64,000 nt of DNA, taken from Enterovibrio baiacu. GTDB lineage: Bacteria > Pseudomonadota > Gammaproteobacteria > Enterobacterales > Vibrionaceae. A program made the translations under genes and the position numbers. The stretch lies in NCBI RefSeq assembly GCF_004120195.1, contig NZ_SCHN01000013.1, positions 1-64,000 on the forward strand, given 5' to 3'. Shown here piece after piece: positions 45,939 to 55,456 of the stretch; positions within the stretch are counted from its first letter, which is position 1; every line of letters begins with the position of its first letter. The notes under the pieces are model-generated. The model was given only the letters and a program-made list of their open reading frames with translations, searched no databases and was not told the origin of the DNA.

Positions 45939-46820
45939 ATGCAAGTGATCGCTGAGATTGCTCCACTACGTGACCAGATCCTTCAATGGCGTCGCGAGGG
46001 GCAGCGAATCGCATTTGTTCCGACCATGGGACACCTTCACGATGGGCATTTGACCCTTGTTAGAAAGGCGCGTGAAAACGCGGACATTGTTGTCGTTAGC
46101 ATTTTCGTTAACCCAATGCAGTTTGATAAAAACGACGACCTTGTGGCGTACCCTCGTACCTTGGAAGAAGATACGGCCAAACTGAATGCAGAAGCGGTTG
46201 ACGTGCTCTTTACACCAAACGCTGACATCATGTACCCACAAGGCTTGGATAACCACGTTTCAGTTGAAGTCCCTACGCTTTCAAACATCCTTGAAGGTGC
46301 ATCTCGTCCTGGCCACTTCAAAGGCGTTGCGACGGTTGTCAGCAAGCTGTTCAACATCGTTCAACCTGATGTTGCTCTGTTTGGCGAAAAAGATTTCCAG
46401 CAGCTTGCTGTGATCAACAAGATGGTGGCAGATTTGGCGCTACCGATTACCATCATCCCTGTGCCAACTGTTCGCGAAATGGACGGCCTTGCGATGAGCA
46501 GCCGAAACTCACGTTTGACGGTAGACGAGCGTCAGCGTGCGCCCGTACTGGCGAAAACACTACGTTGGATCAGCAGCCAAATGCGCGGTGGTCGTCATGA
46601 TTACAGTGAATTGGTGCTTGATGGTAACGATCAGCTGCGCGCTGCAGGGCTTGAGCCTGATGAGATTTTCATTCGTGATGCTCACTCGCTACAGCCTGTT
46701 ACCGAGCACACATCAAAAGCCGTTATCCTCGCATCTGTGAAGCTAGGTCAAGTGCGTTTGATTGATAACTTAATGGTTGAACTGACTGCCGCTCAAGTTG
46801 AAGAGAACAGTGAAGAGTAA
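45939..46820 (+). CDS. panC: Pantothenate synthetase
   Basis: Joins pantoate and beta-alanine using ATP. The 293 residues carry [19 protein letters not shown] (HIGH-like), [22 protein letters not shown] and [10 protein letters not shown] (KMSKS-like). It lies 14 bp after panB in one operon. Confidence 0.97.
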   Translation: MQVIAEIAPLRDQILQWRREGQRIAFVPTMGHLHDGHLTLVRKARENADIVVVSIFVNPMQFDKNDDLVAYPRTLEEDTAKLNAEAVDVLFTPNADIMYPQGLDNHVSVEVPTLSNILEGASRPGHFKGVATVVSKLFNIVQPDVALFGEKDFQQLAVINKMVADLALPITIIPVPTVREMDGLAMSSRNSRLTVDERQRAPVLAKTLRWISSQMRGGRHDYSELVLDGNDQLRAAGLEPDEIFIRDAHSLQPVTEHTSKAVILASVKLGQVRLIDNLMVELTAAQVEENSEE

Positions 46821-46856
46821 GCACCAAGTACATTGATGCCTGCTTTTTGTCTGCAT

Positions 46857-46883
46857 AAAAAAACCGCCACTGGCGGTTTTTTT
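46857..46883. terminator. Bidirectional terminator between panC and yadH
   Basis: AAAAAAACCGCC pairs with GGCGGTTTTTTT around ACT. Serves panC (plus) and the yadGH transcript (minus). Confidence 0.93.
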
Positions 46884-46923
46884 GTTTCAAAGAGATTTGA
46901 TTCTGAGGCGAAAAGTGCCGCCG

Positions 46924-47694
46924 TTAGGTGCGTAATCCAATACCACGGCTGATCAAATACCAAGCGACCGAATACAGCATCACGATAAACGCAACCAGTA
47001 CCGAGAACGACGTCACGATGCTGACATCCGACACGCCAAGAAAGCCATAACGGAACGCATTGACCATATAAACAATCGGGTTCAGCTTCGACACGCCCTG
47101 CCAAAACTCAGGCAACAGAGATAACGAATAGAACACGCCCCCTAGGTAGGTCAATGGCGTCAGGATAAACGTTGGAATGATGCTGATATCATCAAATGTT
47201 TTTGCATACACCGCGTTGATCAAGCCGCCGAGTGAAAACAAAATCGACGTGAGCAACACGGTCGCGATAATCACGCTCAAGTGTGCAATGTGTAAATCGA
47301 CAAAGAACATCGATACCACAGAAACAATAAGCCCTACCGCCAAACCACGGCTCACACCACCGCCCACATAGCCCGCGATGATGATGTAGTTCGGCACAGG
47401 TGCCACCATCAACTCTTCAATATTACGCTGCATTTTGGTGCTAAAGAATGACGAAGCCACGTTGGAGTATGAGTTGGTGATCACTGACATCATGATCAAC
47501 CCCGGCACGATGTACGCCATGTAGCTAAAACCGCCCATCTCACCGATACGGCTACCAATAAGATTACCGAAAATAACGAAGTACAACGTCATGGTAATGG
47601 CTGGCGGCACGAGGGTTTGCACCCAAATTCGACTGTAGCGCGTGATTTCTTTTATTAGGAGGCTTTTAAAAGCAACCCAGTAGGCCTTGTTCAT
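46924..47694 (-). CDS. yadH: ABC-2 type export permease YadH
   Basis: A 256-residue inner-membrane permease with about six membrane segments and the ABC-2 signature region LTPLTYLGGVFYSLSLLP. The substrate is unknown. Its start overlaps the yadG stop by four bases, so the pair makes one exporter. Confidence 0.93.
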   Translation of the reverse strand: MNKAYWVAFKSLLIKEITRYSRIWVQTLVPPAITMTLYFVIFGNLIGSRIGEMGGFSYMAYIVPGLIMMSVITNSYSNVASSFFSTKMQRNIEELMVAPVPNYIIIAGYVGGGVSRGLAVGLIVSVVSMFFVDLHIAHLSVIIATVLLTSILFSLGGLINAVYAKTFDDISIIPTFILTPLTYLGGVFYSLSLLPEFWQGVSKLNPIVYMVNAFRYGFLGVSDVSIVTSFSVLVAFIVMLYSVAWYLISRGIGLRT

Positions 47695-48614
47695 GCTGAT
47701 GCCCCCTCGCTGTTACGCACAAGATTCACGAAGAGCTCTTCCAATCGGTTGGCTTTATTGCGCATAGAAAGCACTTGAACACCTTGCTCAGACAGCTGCG
47801 TAAACACCGTATTCAACCCAGTGTCTTTGTGCACTTCCACTTCTAACGTGTGGTCATCCACTTGCTGCCATTTTACGCTTTCAAGGTTTGTCACCTTGCT
47901 GTCTGGTGCAAGATCTAACACGAACGTTTCCACATCCAACTTCTTCAGCAGCGCTTTCATCGACGTGTCTTCCACCAATTCCCCACGGTTAATGATACCG
48001 ATGTTTCGACACAGCATTTCCGCTTCTTCTAAGTAATGGGTGGTAAGAATAATGGTGATGCCTTGTTCGTTGATGTCTTTCAAAAACGTCCACATTGAGC
48101 GGCGTAATTCGATATCCACACCCGCTGTTGGCTCATCAAGAATAAGGAGTTTCGGTTCATGCATTAGCGCACGCGCGATCATCAATCGACGTTTCATCCC
48201 GCCAGAGAGAGTGCGAGAGGGTTCATCGCGCTTGTCCCACAAATCCAACAACGACAGGTATTTCTTCGCACGCACTTTGGCTTCAGCACGCTCAACTCCA
48301 TAGTAACCGGCTTGGTTGAGCAGGATGTGCTCCACCTTCTCGTATTGGTTGAAGTTAAACTCTTGCGGCACCAAGCCGAGCTGCTTTTTGGCCTCAACAA
48401 GATCGGTATCGATGTCATAGCCAAAGATCTTTACCTTTCCTGATGTCTTGTTCACCAAGGAGCTAATGATGCCGATAGTGGTAGATTTCCCCGCCCCGTT
48501 GGGGCCAAGCAAGGCGTAGAAATCCCCTTGCTGCACCGAAAGAGAAACCCCTTTCAGTGCTTTTACATCTGTGCCATACACTTTGACCAGATTGTCGATT
48601 TCGATTGCTTTCAT
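47691..48614 (-). CDS. yadG: ABC exporter ATPase YadG
   Basis: A 307-residue ATPase with Walker A LLGPNGAGKSTTIG, signature LSGGMKRRLMIARAL, Walker B LLILDEPTAGVD and H-loop TTHYLEEAE. It partners YadH. It begins 18 bp after the SulP gene on the same strand, so these three may share a transcript. Confidence 0.94.
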   Translation of the reverse strand: MKAIEIDNLVKVYGTDVKALKGVSLSVQQGDFYALLGPNGAGKSTTIGIISSLVNKTSGKVKIFGYDIDTDLVEAKKQLGLVPQEFNFNQYEKVEHILLNQAGYYGVERAEAKVRAKKYLSLLDLWDKRDEPSRTLSGGMKRRLMIARALMHEPKLLILDEPTAGVDIELRRSMWTFLKDINEQGITIILTTHYLEEAEMLCRNIGIINRGELVEDTSMKALLKKLDVETFVLDLAPDSKVTNLESVKWQQVDDHTLEVEVHKDTGLNTVFTQLSEQGVQVLSMRNKANRLEELFVNLVRNSEGASA

Positions 48615-48632
48615 AATTCCCTGAATATGTGT

Positions 48633-50285
48633 TTAAGGCAGCACCTCAGTGAGCCGTTTCGCTGCATGTAATGCATCATGACGCGAGTCGAAGACATGTG
48701 GATCGCTGATCCAATCTCCAACATGAAGCCTTTCTAATTGTTCTTTGGTTTGCTGATGAGGGCATAACAAGAAGACAGTACAGTTCGCTTCTCGTGCATC
48801 TTTAATGGCGTTTTCAAGCGCCAACCCTACGGTCATGTCGATGAGCGGTACATCGCTCAAATCGAGGATCATGACGCGGTATTCGCCGATCTTCGCGTGT
48901 TGACGCGAAATCGCTTTCGAAACGCTGAAGATCATCGGGCCTGACAGATAGAAAAACAATACCTTTCCATCAGACTCATCCAATAAAGCGCGCTCGTCTT
49001 CAGAAAGAGGCACATCATCATCGTCCGCATCACTGATTGCACGTACTTGCTTTGCCTGCTCGCGGCTCAAACGCTCAATCACAATAATGTTTGAAATAAA
49101 GACGCCCAATCCCACGGCCACAATCAAATCCACAAAGACGGTCAAGATCATCACGCCGTACATAATGGCGGTTTGATGCTTGCTCACCTTGTGGGCGCGC
49201 TGCAGGAAACTCCAATCGAGAATGTTGATCCCCACATACAGCGCAATACCTGCCAGCACGGCCATCGGAATAGGCGCGGTTAAGAAGCCCGCCACCAACA
49301 CGACAGCCGCAAGAATCAGCGCGCGCACAATGCCCGCTAAGGGCGAACGCGCCCCCACTTGCACGTTGACCACGGTGCCCATGGTTGCGCCTGCACCGGG
49401 TAATGCGCCAAACAAACCTGACACCATGTTTGCGATACCCTGCCCGCGCAGCTCTTTGTCTGAGTTGTGTTCTTCACGGGTCAATGAATCGGCAATGACC
49501 GCGGTTAACAAGGTATCAATACACCCCAAGGTCCCCAACACCAACGCATCGATGACCATGGTAGTGAGCATTTCAGGTGTGAAGGTTGGCAACACCAATG
49601 ACGGCAATCCCGTTGGAATTTCACCAATGCGTCGAATGCTGTCGAGGTCAAAAATCAATAGCGAAAGCAGCGTCACCAACACCAATGCGACGAGCTGCGC
49701 AGGCACATAGCGACGGTACTTTTGAGGAAAATAGAAAAGAATGGCGAGGGTGAGTACACCCAGAAAGAGTTCTTTAAAGCTCAAGTTCGACACGGTATCA
49801 GGGAAGGCTTGTAGCGTTCCTATTACTCCCCCAGCTGGCGCTGGGTGCCCCATCAACGGGCTTATCTGTAGCAATATCAGTATCACGCCGATACCTGACA
49901 TAAAGCCAGATATGACGCTATAGGGCATCAGAGTGACGTATTTCCCGAGCTTTAACGTGCCCAGTAATACCTGAAACGCCCCCGCCATCATCACCACAGT
50001 GAACCCCATCGCCATACCCGTTTCGGGGTAGCGTGCCATCATGGAGGTTAATACCGCCGTCATGATCACTGTCATCGGGCCTGTGGGCTCTGAAATCAGT
50101 GAGGATGAGCCGCCAAATAAGGCCGCGAATAAGCCAACTAATATTGCCCCCCACAATCCTGCTTCTGCACCCGCGCCCGAAGCCACACCAAAGGCCAGCG
50201 CCAATGGCAGAGAGATGATTGCGGTCGTCACACCACCAAAAATGTCGCCTTTTAGGCTCCAATGCTTAAATCGGTCAAAGTTCAC
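48633..50285 (-). CDS. SulP family anion transporter with STAS domain
   Basis: A transporter of about 550 residues with some 10-14 membrane segments and a C-terminal STAS domain (VMILDLSDVPLIDMTVG). Motifs typical of SulP include the ISEPTGPMTVIMTAV region. GTG at 50285 is chosen because AGGGAG precedes it; a TTG at 50321 would add 12 residues. The gene faces a beta-carbonic anhydrase, which favours bicarbonate rather than sulfate as substrate; that is inference from context. Confidence 0.9.
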   Translation of the reverse strand: MNFDRFKHWSLKGDIFGGVTTAIISLPLALAFGVASGAGAEAGLWGAILVGLFAALFGGSSSLISEPTGPMTVIMTAVLTSMMARYPETGMAMGFTVVMMAGAFQVLLGTLKLGKYVTLMPYSVISGFMSGIGVILILLQISPLMGHPAPAGGVIGTLQAFPDTVSNLSFKELFLGVLTLAILFYFPQKYRRYVPAQLVALVLVTLLSLLIFDLDSIRRIGEIPTGLPSLVLPTFTPEMLTTMVIDALVLGTLGCIDTLLTAVIADSLTREEHNSDKELRGQGIANMVSGLFGALPGAGATMGTVVNVQVGARSPLAGIVRALILAAVVLVAGFLTAPIPMAVLAGIALYVGINILDWSFLQRAHKVSKHQTAIMYGVMILTVFVDLIVAVGLGVFISNIIVIERLSREQAKQVRAISDADDDDVPLSEDERALLDESDGKVLFFYLSGPMIFSVSKAISRQHAKIGEYRVMILDLSDVPLIDMTVGLALENAIKDAREANCTVFLLCPHQQTKEQLERLHVGDWISDPHVFDSRHDALHAAKRLTEVLP

Positions 50286-50505
50286 TACTTGCTCCCTGTG
50301 TTGTACTTCCTTTTTCGGCAAGCCACCGAACTGCGCAATGATTATAAAGATTTATCAATCAAAACGAACAACGTATCGAATTAGTTATACCAATGTAAAT
50401 GGTGGTAAGAGGAGCTAAAATATTGAGGACGAAGTGTTAAATTGTATCTAATCATGATCTTTAGTGGTGTATAGTGTTCCGCCAGTTAGAGCTTTTGGGG
50501 GCGCA

Positions 50506-51159
50506 ATGGGACAGATTAAGCAGCTTTTAGCAAACAACCAGAAATGGTCGAAAACCATCAAGGAAGACAATCCAGAGTATTTTGCAGACCTCGCGAAATC
50601 TCAGCATCCTGAGTATCTTTGGATTGGTTGTTCGGATAGCCGCGTACCCGCGGAGCGCCTGACTGGGCTGGATTCAGGTGAACTTTTCGTGCATCGAAAC
50701 GTCGCCAATCAGGTCATTCACACAGACTTAAACTGCCTGTCTGTGGTGCAGTATGCCGTCGATGTTCTTCGCGTTAAACACATCATTATATGTGGTCACT
50801 ACCGTTGCGGCGGTGTCCACGCTTCTATCGAAAATCCCAACTTGGGTCTGATTAATAACTGGTTACTTCACATCAGTGATTTGTACCGTAAACACAGTAA
50901 ATACCTCAGCCCGTTTAGCTTGGAAGAGCAAGGTAACCTGTTGTGCGAAATCAACGTTGCTGAGCAAGTTTACAACCTTGGTAGCTCTACCATTTTGAAA
51001 AACGCATGGGATCGCGGTCAGGACATCAAAATCCACGGCTGGTTTTATGACATCAGCGATGGCGTGCTAAAAGATCTCGCGATGACGTCAAACAGCCTTG
51101 AGACACTCGAGTCTGGCTATCACAATGCCATGTCGAAATACGTACCACCTGCAGACTAA
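50506..51159 (+). CDS. can: Beta-class carbonic anhydrase
   Basis: Interconverts CO2 and bicarbonate; zinc enzyme. From [15 protein letters not shown] it has 217 residues with the zinc ligands in [12 protein letters not shown] (Cys, Asp) and [11 protein letters not shown] (His, Cys). GGGGG precedes the ATG. The open frame upstream to 50464 is unlikely to be used. Divergent from the SulP gene. Confidence 0.96.
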   Translation: MGQIKQLLANNQKWSKTIKEDNPEYFADLAKSQHPEYLWIGCSDSRVPAERLTGLDSGELFVHRNVANQVIHTDLNCLSVVQYAVDVLRVKHIIICGHYRCGGVHASIENPNLGLINNWLLHISDLYRKHSKYLSPFSLEEQGNLLCEINVAEQVYNLGSSTILKNAWDRGQDIKIHGWFYDISDGVLKDLAMTSNSLETLESGYHNAMSKYVPPAD

Positions 51160-51180
51160 GTGACAGAAAAGTCAGACATA

Positions 51181-51209
51181 AAAAAAGCGACCATCATGGT
51201 CGCTTTTTT
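51181..51209. terminator. Bidirectional terminator between can and hpt
   Basis: AAAAAAGCGACCAT pairs with ATGGTCGCTTTTTT; usable by can (plus) and hpt (minus). Confidence 0.93.
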
Positions 51210-51283
51210 GTATCGGTAAGTTTGTCATTGCATCGGTCGTCGTCAGCGAGAAGCCGAAACCACCGCGTAATGACACGCCAGAA

Positions 51284-51817
51284 TCAATCTTCTAGTGGCA
51301 CAACTTTGCCGATAAATGGCAGATGACGATACTTCTGCGCATAATCGATACCCACACCCACAACGAATTCGTCAGGGATTTTGAAACCATACCAATCAAC
51401 AGGAACGTCAACTTCTCGACGCTCTGGCTTGTCCAGCAGGGTACAAATGCGGATAGAGTTAGGTTCGCGCAGCGACAAAATCTCGCGCACTTTATCCAGC
51501 GTATTACCGGTATCGATAATGTCTTCAACCAGCAAGATGTCTTTGCCTTTGATGTCGTCATCCAGATCTTTCAGGATACGCACATCGCGGCTGCTTTCCA
51601 TCGTATTGCCGTAGCTTGATGCAGTCATAAAGTCGACAGCGTGCGGTAAGTCAATGGCACGACAAAGGTCAGCCATAAACACAAATGAACCACGCAATAG
51701 GCCAACCATGACCAAATCATTGGAGTCTTTGTAATGCTCTGTGATTTCAACGCCCAACGCTTTTACGCGTTGTTGTACTTCTTGCTCTGAAATCATTACT
51801 TCTACGGTATGTTTCAT
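51284..51817 (-). CDS. hpt: Hypoxanthine phosphoribosyltransferase
   Basis: Purine salvage enzyme, 177 residues from [14 protein letters not shown]. The PRPP-binding motif [14 protein letters not shown] and the loop [11 protein letters not shown] are present. GAGG lies upstream of the ATG at 51817; a TTG at 51823 is also in frame. Divergent from the luxR-type regulator, the usual vibrio arrangement. Confidence 0.96.
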   Translation of the reverse strand: MKHTVEVMISEQEVQQRVKALGVEITEHYKDSNDLVMVGLLRGSFVFMADLCRAIDLPHAVDFMTASSYGNTMESSRDVRILKDLDDDIKGKDILLVEDIIDTGNTLDKVREILSLREPNSIRICTLLDKPERREVDVPVDWYGFKIPDEFVVGVGIDYAQKYRHLPFIGKVVPLED

Positions 51818-51981
51818 TATCAACCTCGACGGTATTCCCGTCTAACTACCTGTGTCACTGAGGTCGGACATTCTATCACTGAGCAATCTACGATCCTACT
51901 CTCGAAAATTGTCAAAATTTCGTCGCATAACGTCGGGGGTGACATTGTTAAGCAACCAGTTGCTGTTGTACACTTTACACA

Positions 51982-52001
51982 CACATGTACATTTACATGT
52001 G
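51982..52001. promoter_or_regulatory. Perfect palindrome upstream of the luxR-type gene
   Basis: CACATGTA and TACATGTG flank CATT, giving a 20-bp inverted repeat 60-79 bp before the regulator's start. It could be an operator; it does not look like the HapR/LuxR consensus, and the binding protein is unknown. Confidence 0.45.
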
Positions 52002-52043
52002 CATTCAAATAAAAATCAAAGCAAAAACACTCAGTTACCGTAA

Positions 52044-52060
52044 AGTTGGCAGGAGCTAGG
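52044..52060 (+). promoter_or_regulatory. Ribosome-binding region with possible split Qrr sRNA target
   Basis: AGTTGGC and CTAGG flank the AGGAG ribosome-binding sequence just before the start codon. Joined, these halves are the complement of the CCUAGCCAACU core of vibrio Qrr RNAs as I remember it. Pairing here would hide the ribosome site. Inference. Confidence 0.35.
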
Positions 52061-52663
52061 ATGGCTACTTCAAGTGGACGTACCCGTACCCGATTATCGC
52101 CCGAACAGCGAAAAGAACAGCTATTAAAGTTCGCCTTGGAATCGTTCTCTAAACGAGGAATTGGTCGAGCTGGACACGCTGACATCGCAGACATGGCGCA
52201 TGTATCGGTGGCAACCGTCTTTAATTATTTCTCCACCCGCGAAGAGTTGGTTGATGCTGTTCTGAATGAAGCAGAACGCGAATTTCACCAATTAATCCTC
52301 GAAAGCACCAGCGTCGAGTATCAAGATGTTAGAAGTGCGCTTTCTCATGTTGCTTTGCAGCTCATTGATGCAGCTTTGGAAGATAAAGATTGGCTAAAAG
52401 TCTGGTTTGAGTGGAGCACATCCATTCGCGAAGACATTTGGCCGAACTTTGTGCAAGGCAAAAACGTGGTACTTGATCGCTTCACAAGCTTATTTGCCCA
52501 AGGCATTGAGTCAAACGAGCTTGAAACGACACATACGCCACTTGAGTTGGCGCGTATGTTCGATGGCATTTGCTACATCCTTTATCTGCAAACGCATCAG
52601 CAACCAGATAAAGAGGCATTGGCTCGCCAAGCTGAGAGCTACATCGATATGTTGTGCTCGTAG
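52061..52663 (+). CDS. LuxR/HapR/LitR-type quorum-sensing master regulator (TetR family)
   Basis: A 200-residue TetR-family regulator. The N-terminal helix-turn-helix reads GIGRAGHADIADMAHVSVATVFNYF, nearly identical to that of HapR and LuxR, and WLKVWFEWSTSIRE in the ligand domain is also shared. The ATG at 52061 follows AGGAG; an upstream in-frame TTG at 52046 is less likely. This family controls biofilm, protease and competence genes at high cell density in vibrios, and its mRNA is usually repressed by Qrr sRNAs at low density. Next to hpt as in V. cholerae. Confidence 0.95.
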   Translation: MATSSGRTRTRLSPEQRKEQLLKFALESFSKRGIGRAGHADIADMAHVSVATVFNYFSTREELVDAVLNEAEREFHQLILESTSVEYQDVRSALSHVALQLIDAALEDKDWLKVWFEWSTSIREDIWPNFVQGKNVVLDRFTSLFAQGIESNELETTHTPLELARMFDGICYILYLQTHQQPDKEALARQAESYIDMLCS

Positions 52664-52681
52664 TTTTCAGTGTTGAAATAC

Positions 52682-52709
52682 AAAAAACCGGCGAAATCGC
52701 CGGTTTTTT
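52682..52709. terminator. Bidirectional terminator between luxR-type gene and fbpC
   Basis: AAAAAACCGGCG pairs with CGCCGGTTTTTT around AAAT. Confidence 0.93.
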
Positions 52710-52726
52710 CTTCTTCGAATTCAGGG

Positions 52727-53755
52727 TTATTCAACGCTAAACAAGATGGGAGGATGAGGGCGAATATCCAGTTTTACTTTGTCCCCCGTATCCAGCAACT
52801 GATTGGAATACACCATCAAGGTTTGGCCATTTACTTCCACTAAATACCTGCAGCTATCCCCCATAAATTGGGCTTCAGCGACCACGCCATCACCTGCGTC
52901 ATCAGGCAGGATGGTCAGATTCTGAGGGCGAATCAACCATTCTAGCGCGTGACCATTGGCTTTTTGCTCAACCGGCCACTCACCCAACGGCGTTGTCATG
53001 CTTTCGTTATCATTCAAAGACACAGGCACGTAAGAGCCGTGGCCGAGGAAATCGGCGACAAAACGGCTGCTTGGGCGATAGTAAAGATCTGTCGCGCTGC
53101 CGTATTGTTCAATCACGCCTTGGTTCATTACCGCCAGCTTATCTGCGAAGGCGAAGGCCTCTTCACGGCTGTGCGTAACGAATATTGCAGTGACACCTTG
53201 CTGCTTAAAAATCTTACGGATTTCTTGGATCAAACTGTGGCGCACTTGGGTGTCGATGTTCGAGAAAGGCTCGTCCAACAGCAACAAATCTGGCTCACTG
53301 GCCAATGCTCTTGCGATCGCGACGCGCTGTTGTTGGCCGCCTGATAGCTGATGAGGATAACGTTTTTCTAAGCCATCAAGTTTTACCAGCGACAGCATTT
53401 CTTTCACGCGAGCGGTAACGCGCGCTTTATCCCACCCCGTTAGACCAAACGCAACGTTCTCGCCCACGGTAAGGTGCGGGAACAATGCATAGTCTTGAAA
53501 AATCATGCCGACGTTACGAAGTTCTGGCGGCACATTGCACTTCTCATCAATGATCGTTCGACCATTAATACTCATCTTGCCGCCATCAAGCGGCAGTAAA
53601 CCAGCAATCGCTTTTAGTAGCGTGGTTTTACCACAGCCGCTCGCCCCTAGAAGGCAGACAATCTCGCCTTTTTCAACGTTCAGCGAGAGATCGCTCAGCA
53701 CGGCTTGACCGTTATAACGACAAATCAAATCACTGACGGAAAGCGCATTACTCAT
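52727..53755 (-). CDS. fbpC: Iron(III) ABC importer ATPase
   Basis: A 342-residue ATPase with Walker A LLGASGCGKTTLLKA, signature LSGGQQQRVAIARAL, Walker B LLLLDEPFSNID, and a C-terminal TOBE-like extension as in FbpC. Its start overlaps the fbpB stop by four bases. It energises uptake of ferric iron across the inner membrane. Confidence 0.94.
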   Translation of the reverse strand: MSNALSVSDLICRYNGQAVLSDLSLNVEKGEIVCLLGASGCGKTTLLKAIAGLLPLDGGKMSINGRTIIDEKCNVPPELRNVGMIFQDYALFPHLTVGENVAFGLTGWDKARVTARVKEMLSLVKLDGLEKRYPHQLSGGQQQRVAIARALASEPDLLLLDEPFSNIDTQVRHSLIQEIRKIFKQQGVTAIFVTHSREEAFAFADKLAVMNQGVIEQYGSATDLYYRPSSRFVADFLGHGSYVPVSLNDNESMTTPLGEWPVEQKANGHALEWLIRPQNLTILPDDAGDGVVAEAQFMGDSCRYLVEVNGQTLMVYSNQLLDTGDKVKLDIRPHPPILFSVE

Positions 53756-55383
53756 GAGTGGCTTTGCTCCAAAGAACGGTTAATCATGATAAGTGGAATC
53801 AGCCCCACAACGACCAACAATATAGCAGGCAGCGCCGCGTATTCCAGATGTTCATCAGATGCATAGTTAAAAACGTATGTCGCCAATGTCTCGAAGTTAA
53901 ACGGACGCAGCAACAAGGCCGCGTTTAGCTCTTTCATTGATTCGATAAACACCAGCAACATCGCAATCAAACAACCGCGACGAATCAACGGTAATTGAAC
54001 ACGCTTAATGATGCTTTTCGCATTGCACCCCATGGTACGGGCCGCCATATCCAAAGACGGTGACACCTTCGCAAGGCTCGATTCAACACTGCCAATTGCA
54101 ACAGCACTGAAACGCACGACAAACGCTGTCAGCAAGGCAAACATGGTGCCAGAGAACAGCAGCCCCGGCCTTCCCCAATCCATGGCTTTCGCCACATCAT
54201 TGATGGCGTGGTCGATGCTGGTCAGTGAAATCAACACACCAATTGCAAGCACAGTACCGGGAACGGCATAGCCCAATGAAGACATGCGCAAAGGCACATT
54301 GCTGGCAGGCGTTGCTGAGAAACGGCGGTAGAAATTCACCAACAGCGCAATCGCCAGTGCGATCACGGCGGCAATGGAAGACACATACAAGCTGTTAAAA
54401 CTGTATTGGATGAAGTCTTCAATCGAACTCGACGAGTGATAGTCCCACGCATAAATCAGTAATTGACCAAGTGGCGCAAGAAACGCGATAGCGAAAAGTC
54501 CCCAGCACCAAAGGGTGGCGAGCACTTTGTACTTCCCCTGGAGCGGCGCTTTGGCAATTTTGTCGGCGCTGACGTTTTGACTAAAGAGTTTCTGCTTGCG
54601 GCGACTGTATCGCTCACTGCTGATCAACAGGAATATCACCACCAGCATGATGGCAGAGATCTTCGCCGCAGCGTTCAGGTTGGAATAGCCAAGCCACGTA
54701 TCATAAACCGCGGTGGTGAGCGTACTCACCGCAAAGTAATTCACGGTGCCGAAATCCCCTAAGGCTTCCATCGCCACTAACGAAGCGCCAACCGCAATGG
54801 CAGGTCTCGCCAGCGGGAGTGACACGCGCATGAAGCTTTGCATTGGCGAGCAGCCGAGCAAGCGTGCAGATTGCGTCAGCGTCAGGTTTTGCTCCATGAA
54901 CGCAGCACGTGCAAGCAGGTAAACATAAGGGTGCAAGACTAAAGCCAGAACAAAAGACGCCCCAGGAAGGGTACGAAGATCGGGGAACCAATATTGTGTC
55001 GCGCTCGTCCATCCAGTGACATCACGCAAGAAGAGTTGAATCGGCCCCGCATAGTCAAACCAATCAGTATAGATATACCCGACGATATACCCCGGCATGG
55101 CGAGCGGTAAAACAAGCGCCCATTGCAACCAACGGTCACCTGGAATGCTATAGTTGGCCATGAGCCAAGCAGAAGGAATGCCCATCAACAGGGATAAAAA
55201 GACGGTGCCTGCAACGAGCAGGACAGTATTTAGCGTGTACGTTCCCATCACCGTAGACATCAGGTGACCAAACACATCATCACTTTCGCCAACCGCGGTA
55301 TAGAAGATCGCTAAAATCGGCAAAACCAGCAGCAGGGAAAACACCCAGCTACTGGTTTTTAAAAATCGGTTCTGTTCTAACAT
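53752..55383 (-). CDS. fbpB: Iron(III) ABC importer permease (fused two-domain)
   Basis: A 543-residue permease with about 12 membrane segments and two copies of the inner-membrane EAA-type loop (for instance ARLLGCSPMQSFMRVSLPLARP and AARTMGCNAKSIIKRVQLP LIR in the second half), as in FbpB/SfuB. Preceded by a strong hairpin that separates it from fbpA. Confidence 0.94.
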   Translation of the reverse strand: MLEQNRFLKTSSWVFSLLLVLPILAIFYTAVGESDDVFGHLMSTVMGTYTLNTVLLVAGTVFLSLLMGIPSAWLMANYSIPGDRWLQWALVLPLAMPGYIVGYIYTDWFDYAGPIQLFLRDVTGWTSATQYWFPDLRTLPGASFVLALVLHPYVYLLARAAFMEQNLTLTQSARLLGCSPMQSFMRVSLPLARPAIAVGASLVAMEALGDFGTVNYFAVSTLTTAVYDTWLGYSNLNAAAKISAIMLVVIFLLISSERYSRRKQKLFSQNVSADKIAKAPLQGKYKVLATLWCWGLFAIAFLAPLGQLLIYAWDYHSSSSIEDFIQYSFNSLYVSSIAAVIALAIALLVNFYRRFSATPASNVPLRMSSLGYAVPGTVLAIGVLISLTSIDHAINDVAKAMDWGRPGLLFSGTMFALLTAFVVRFSAVAIGSVESSLAKVSPSLDMAARTMGCNAKSIIKRVQLPLIRRGCLIAMLLVFIESMKELNAALLLRPFNFETLATYVFNYASDEHLEYAALPAILLVVVGLIPLIMINRSLEQSHS

Positions 55384-55412
55384 TGCCTACTACATCATGG
55401 CGTCAGATAGCA

Positions 55413-55437
55413 TAAGGGGGAATCAGATTCCCCCTTA
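55413..55437 (-). terminator. Hairpin between fbpA and fbpB
   Basis: TAAGGGGGAAT pairs with ATTCCCCCTTA around a three-base loop. No T run follows on the minus strand, so it more likely protects the fbpA message from 3' decay or attenuates than terminates fully. Confidence 0.6.
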
Positions 55438-55456
55438 CTATTGCAGAATGAAGCGA

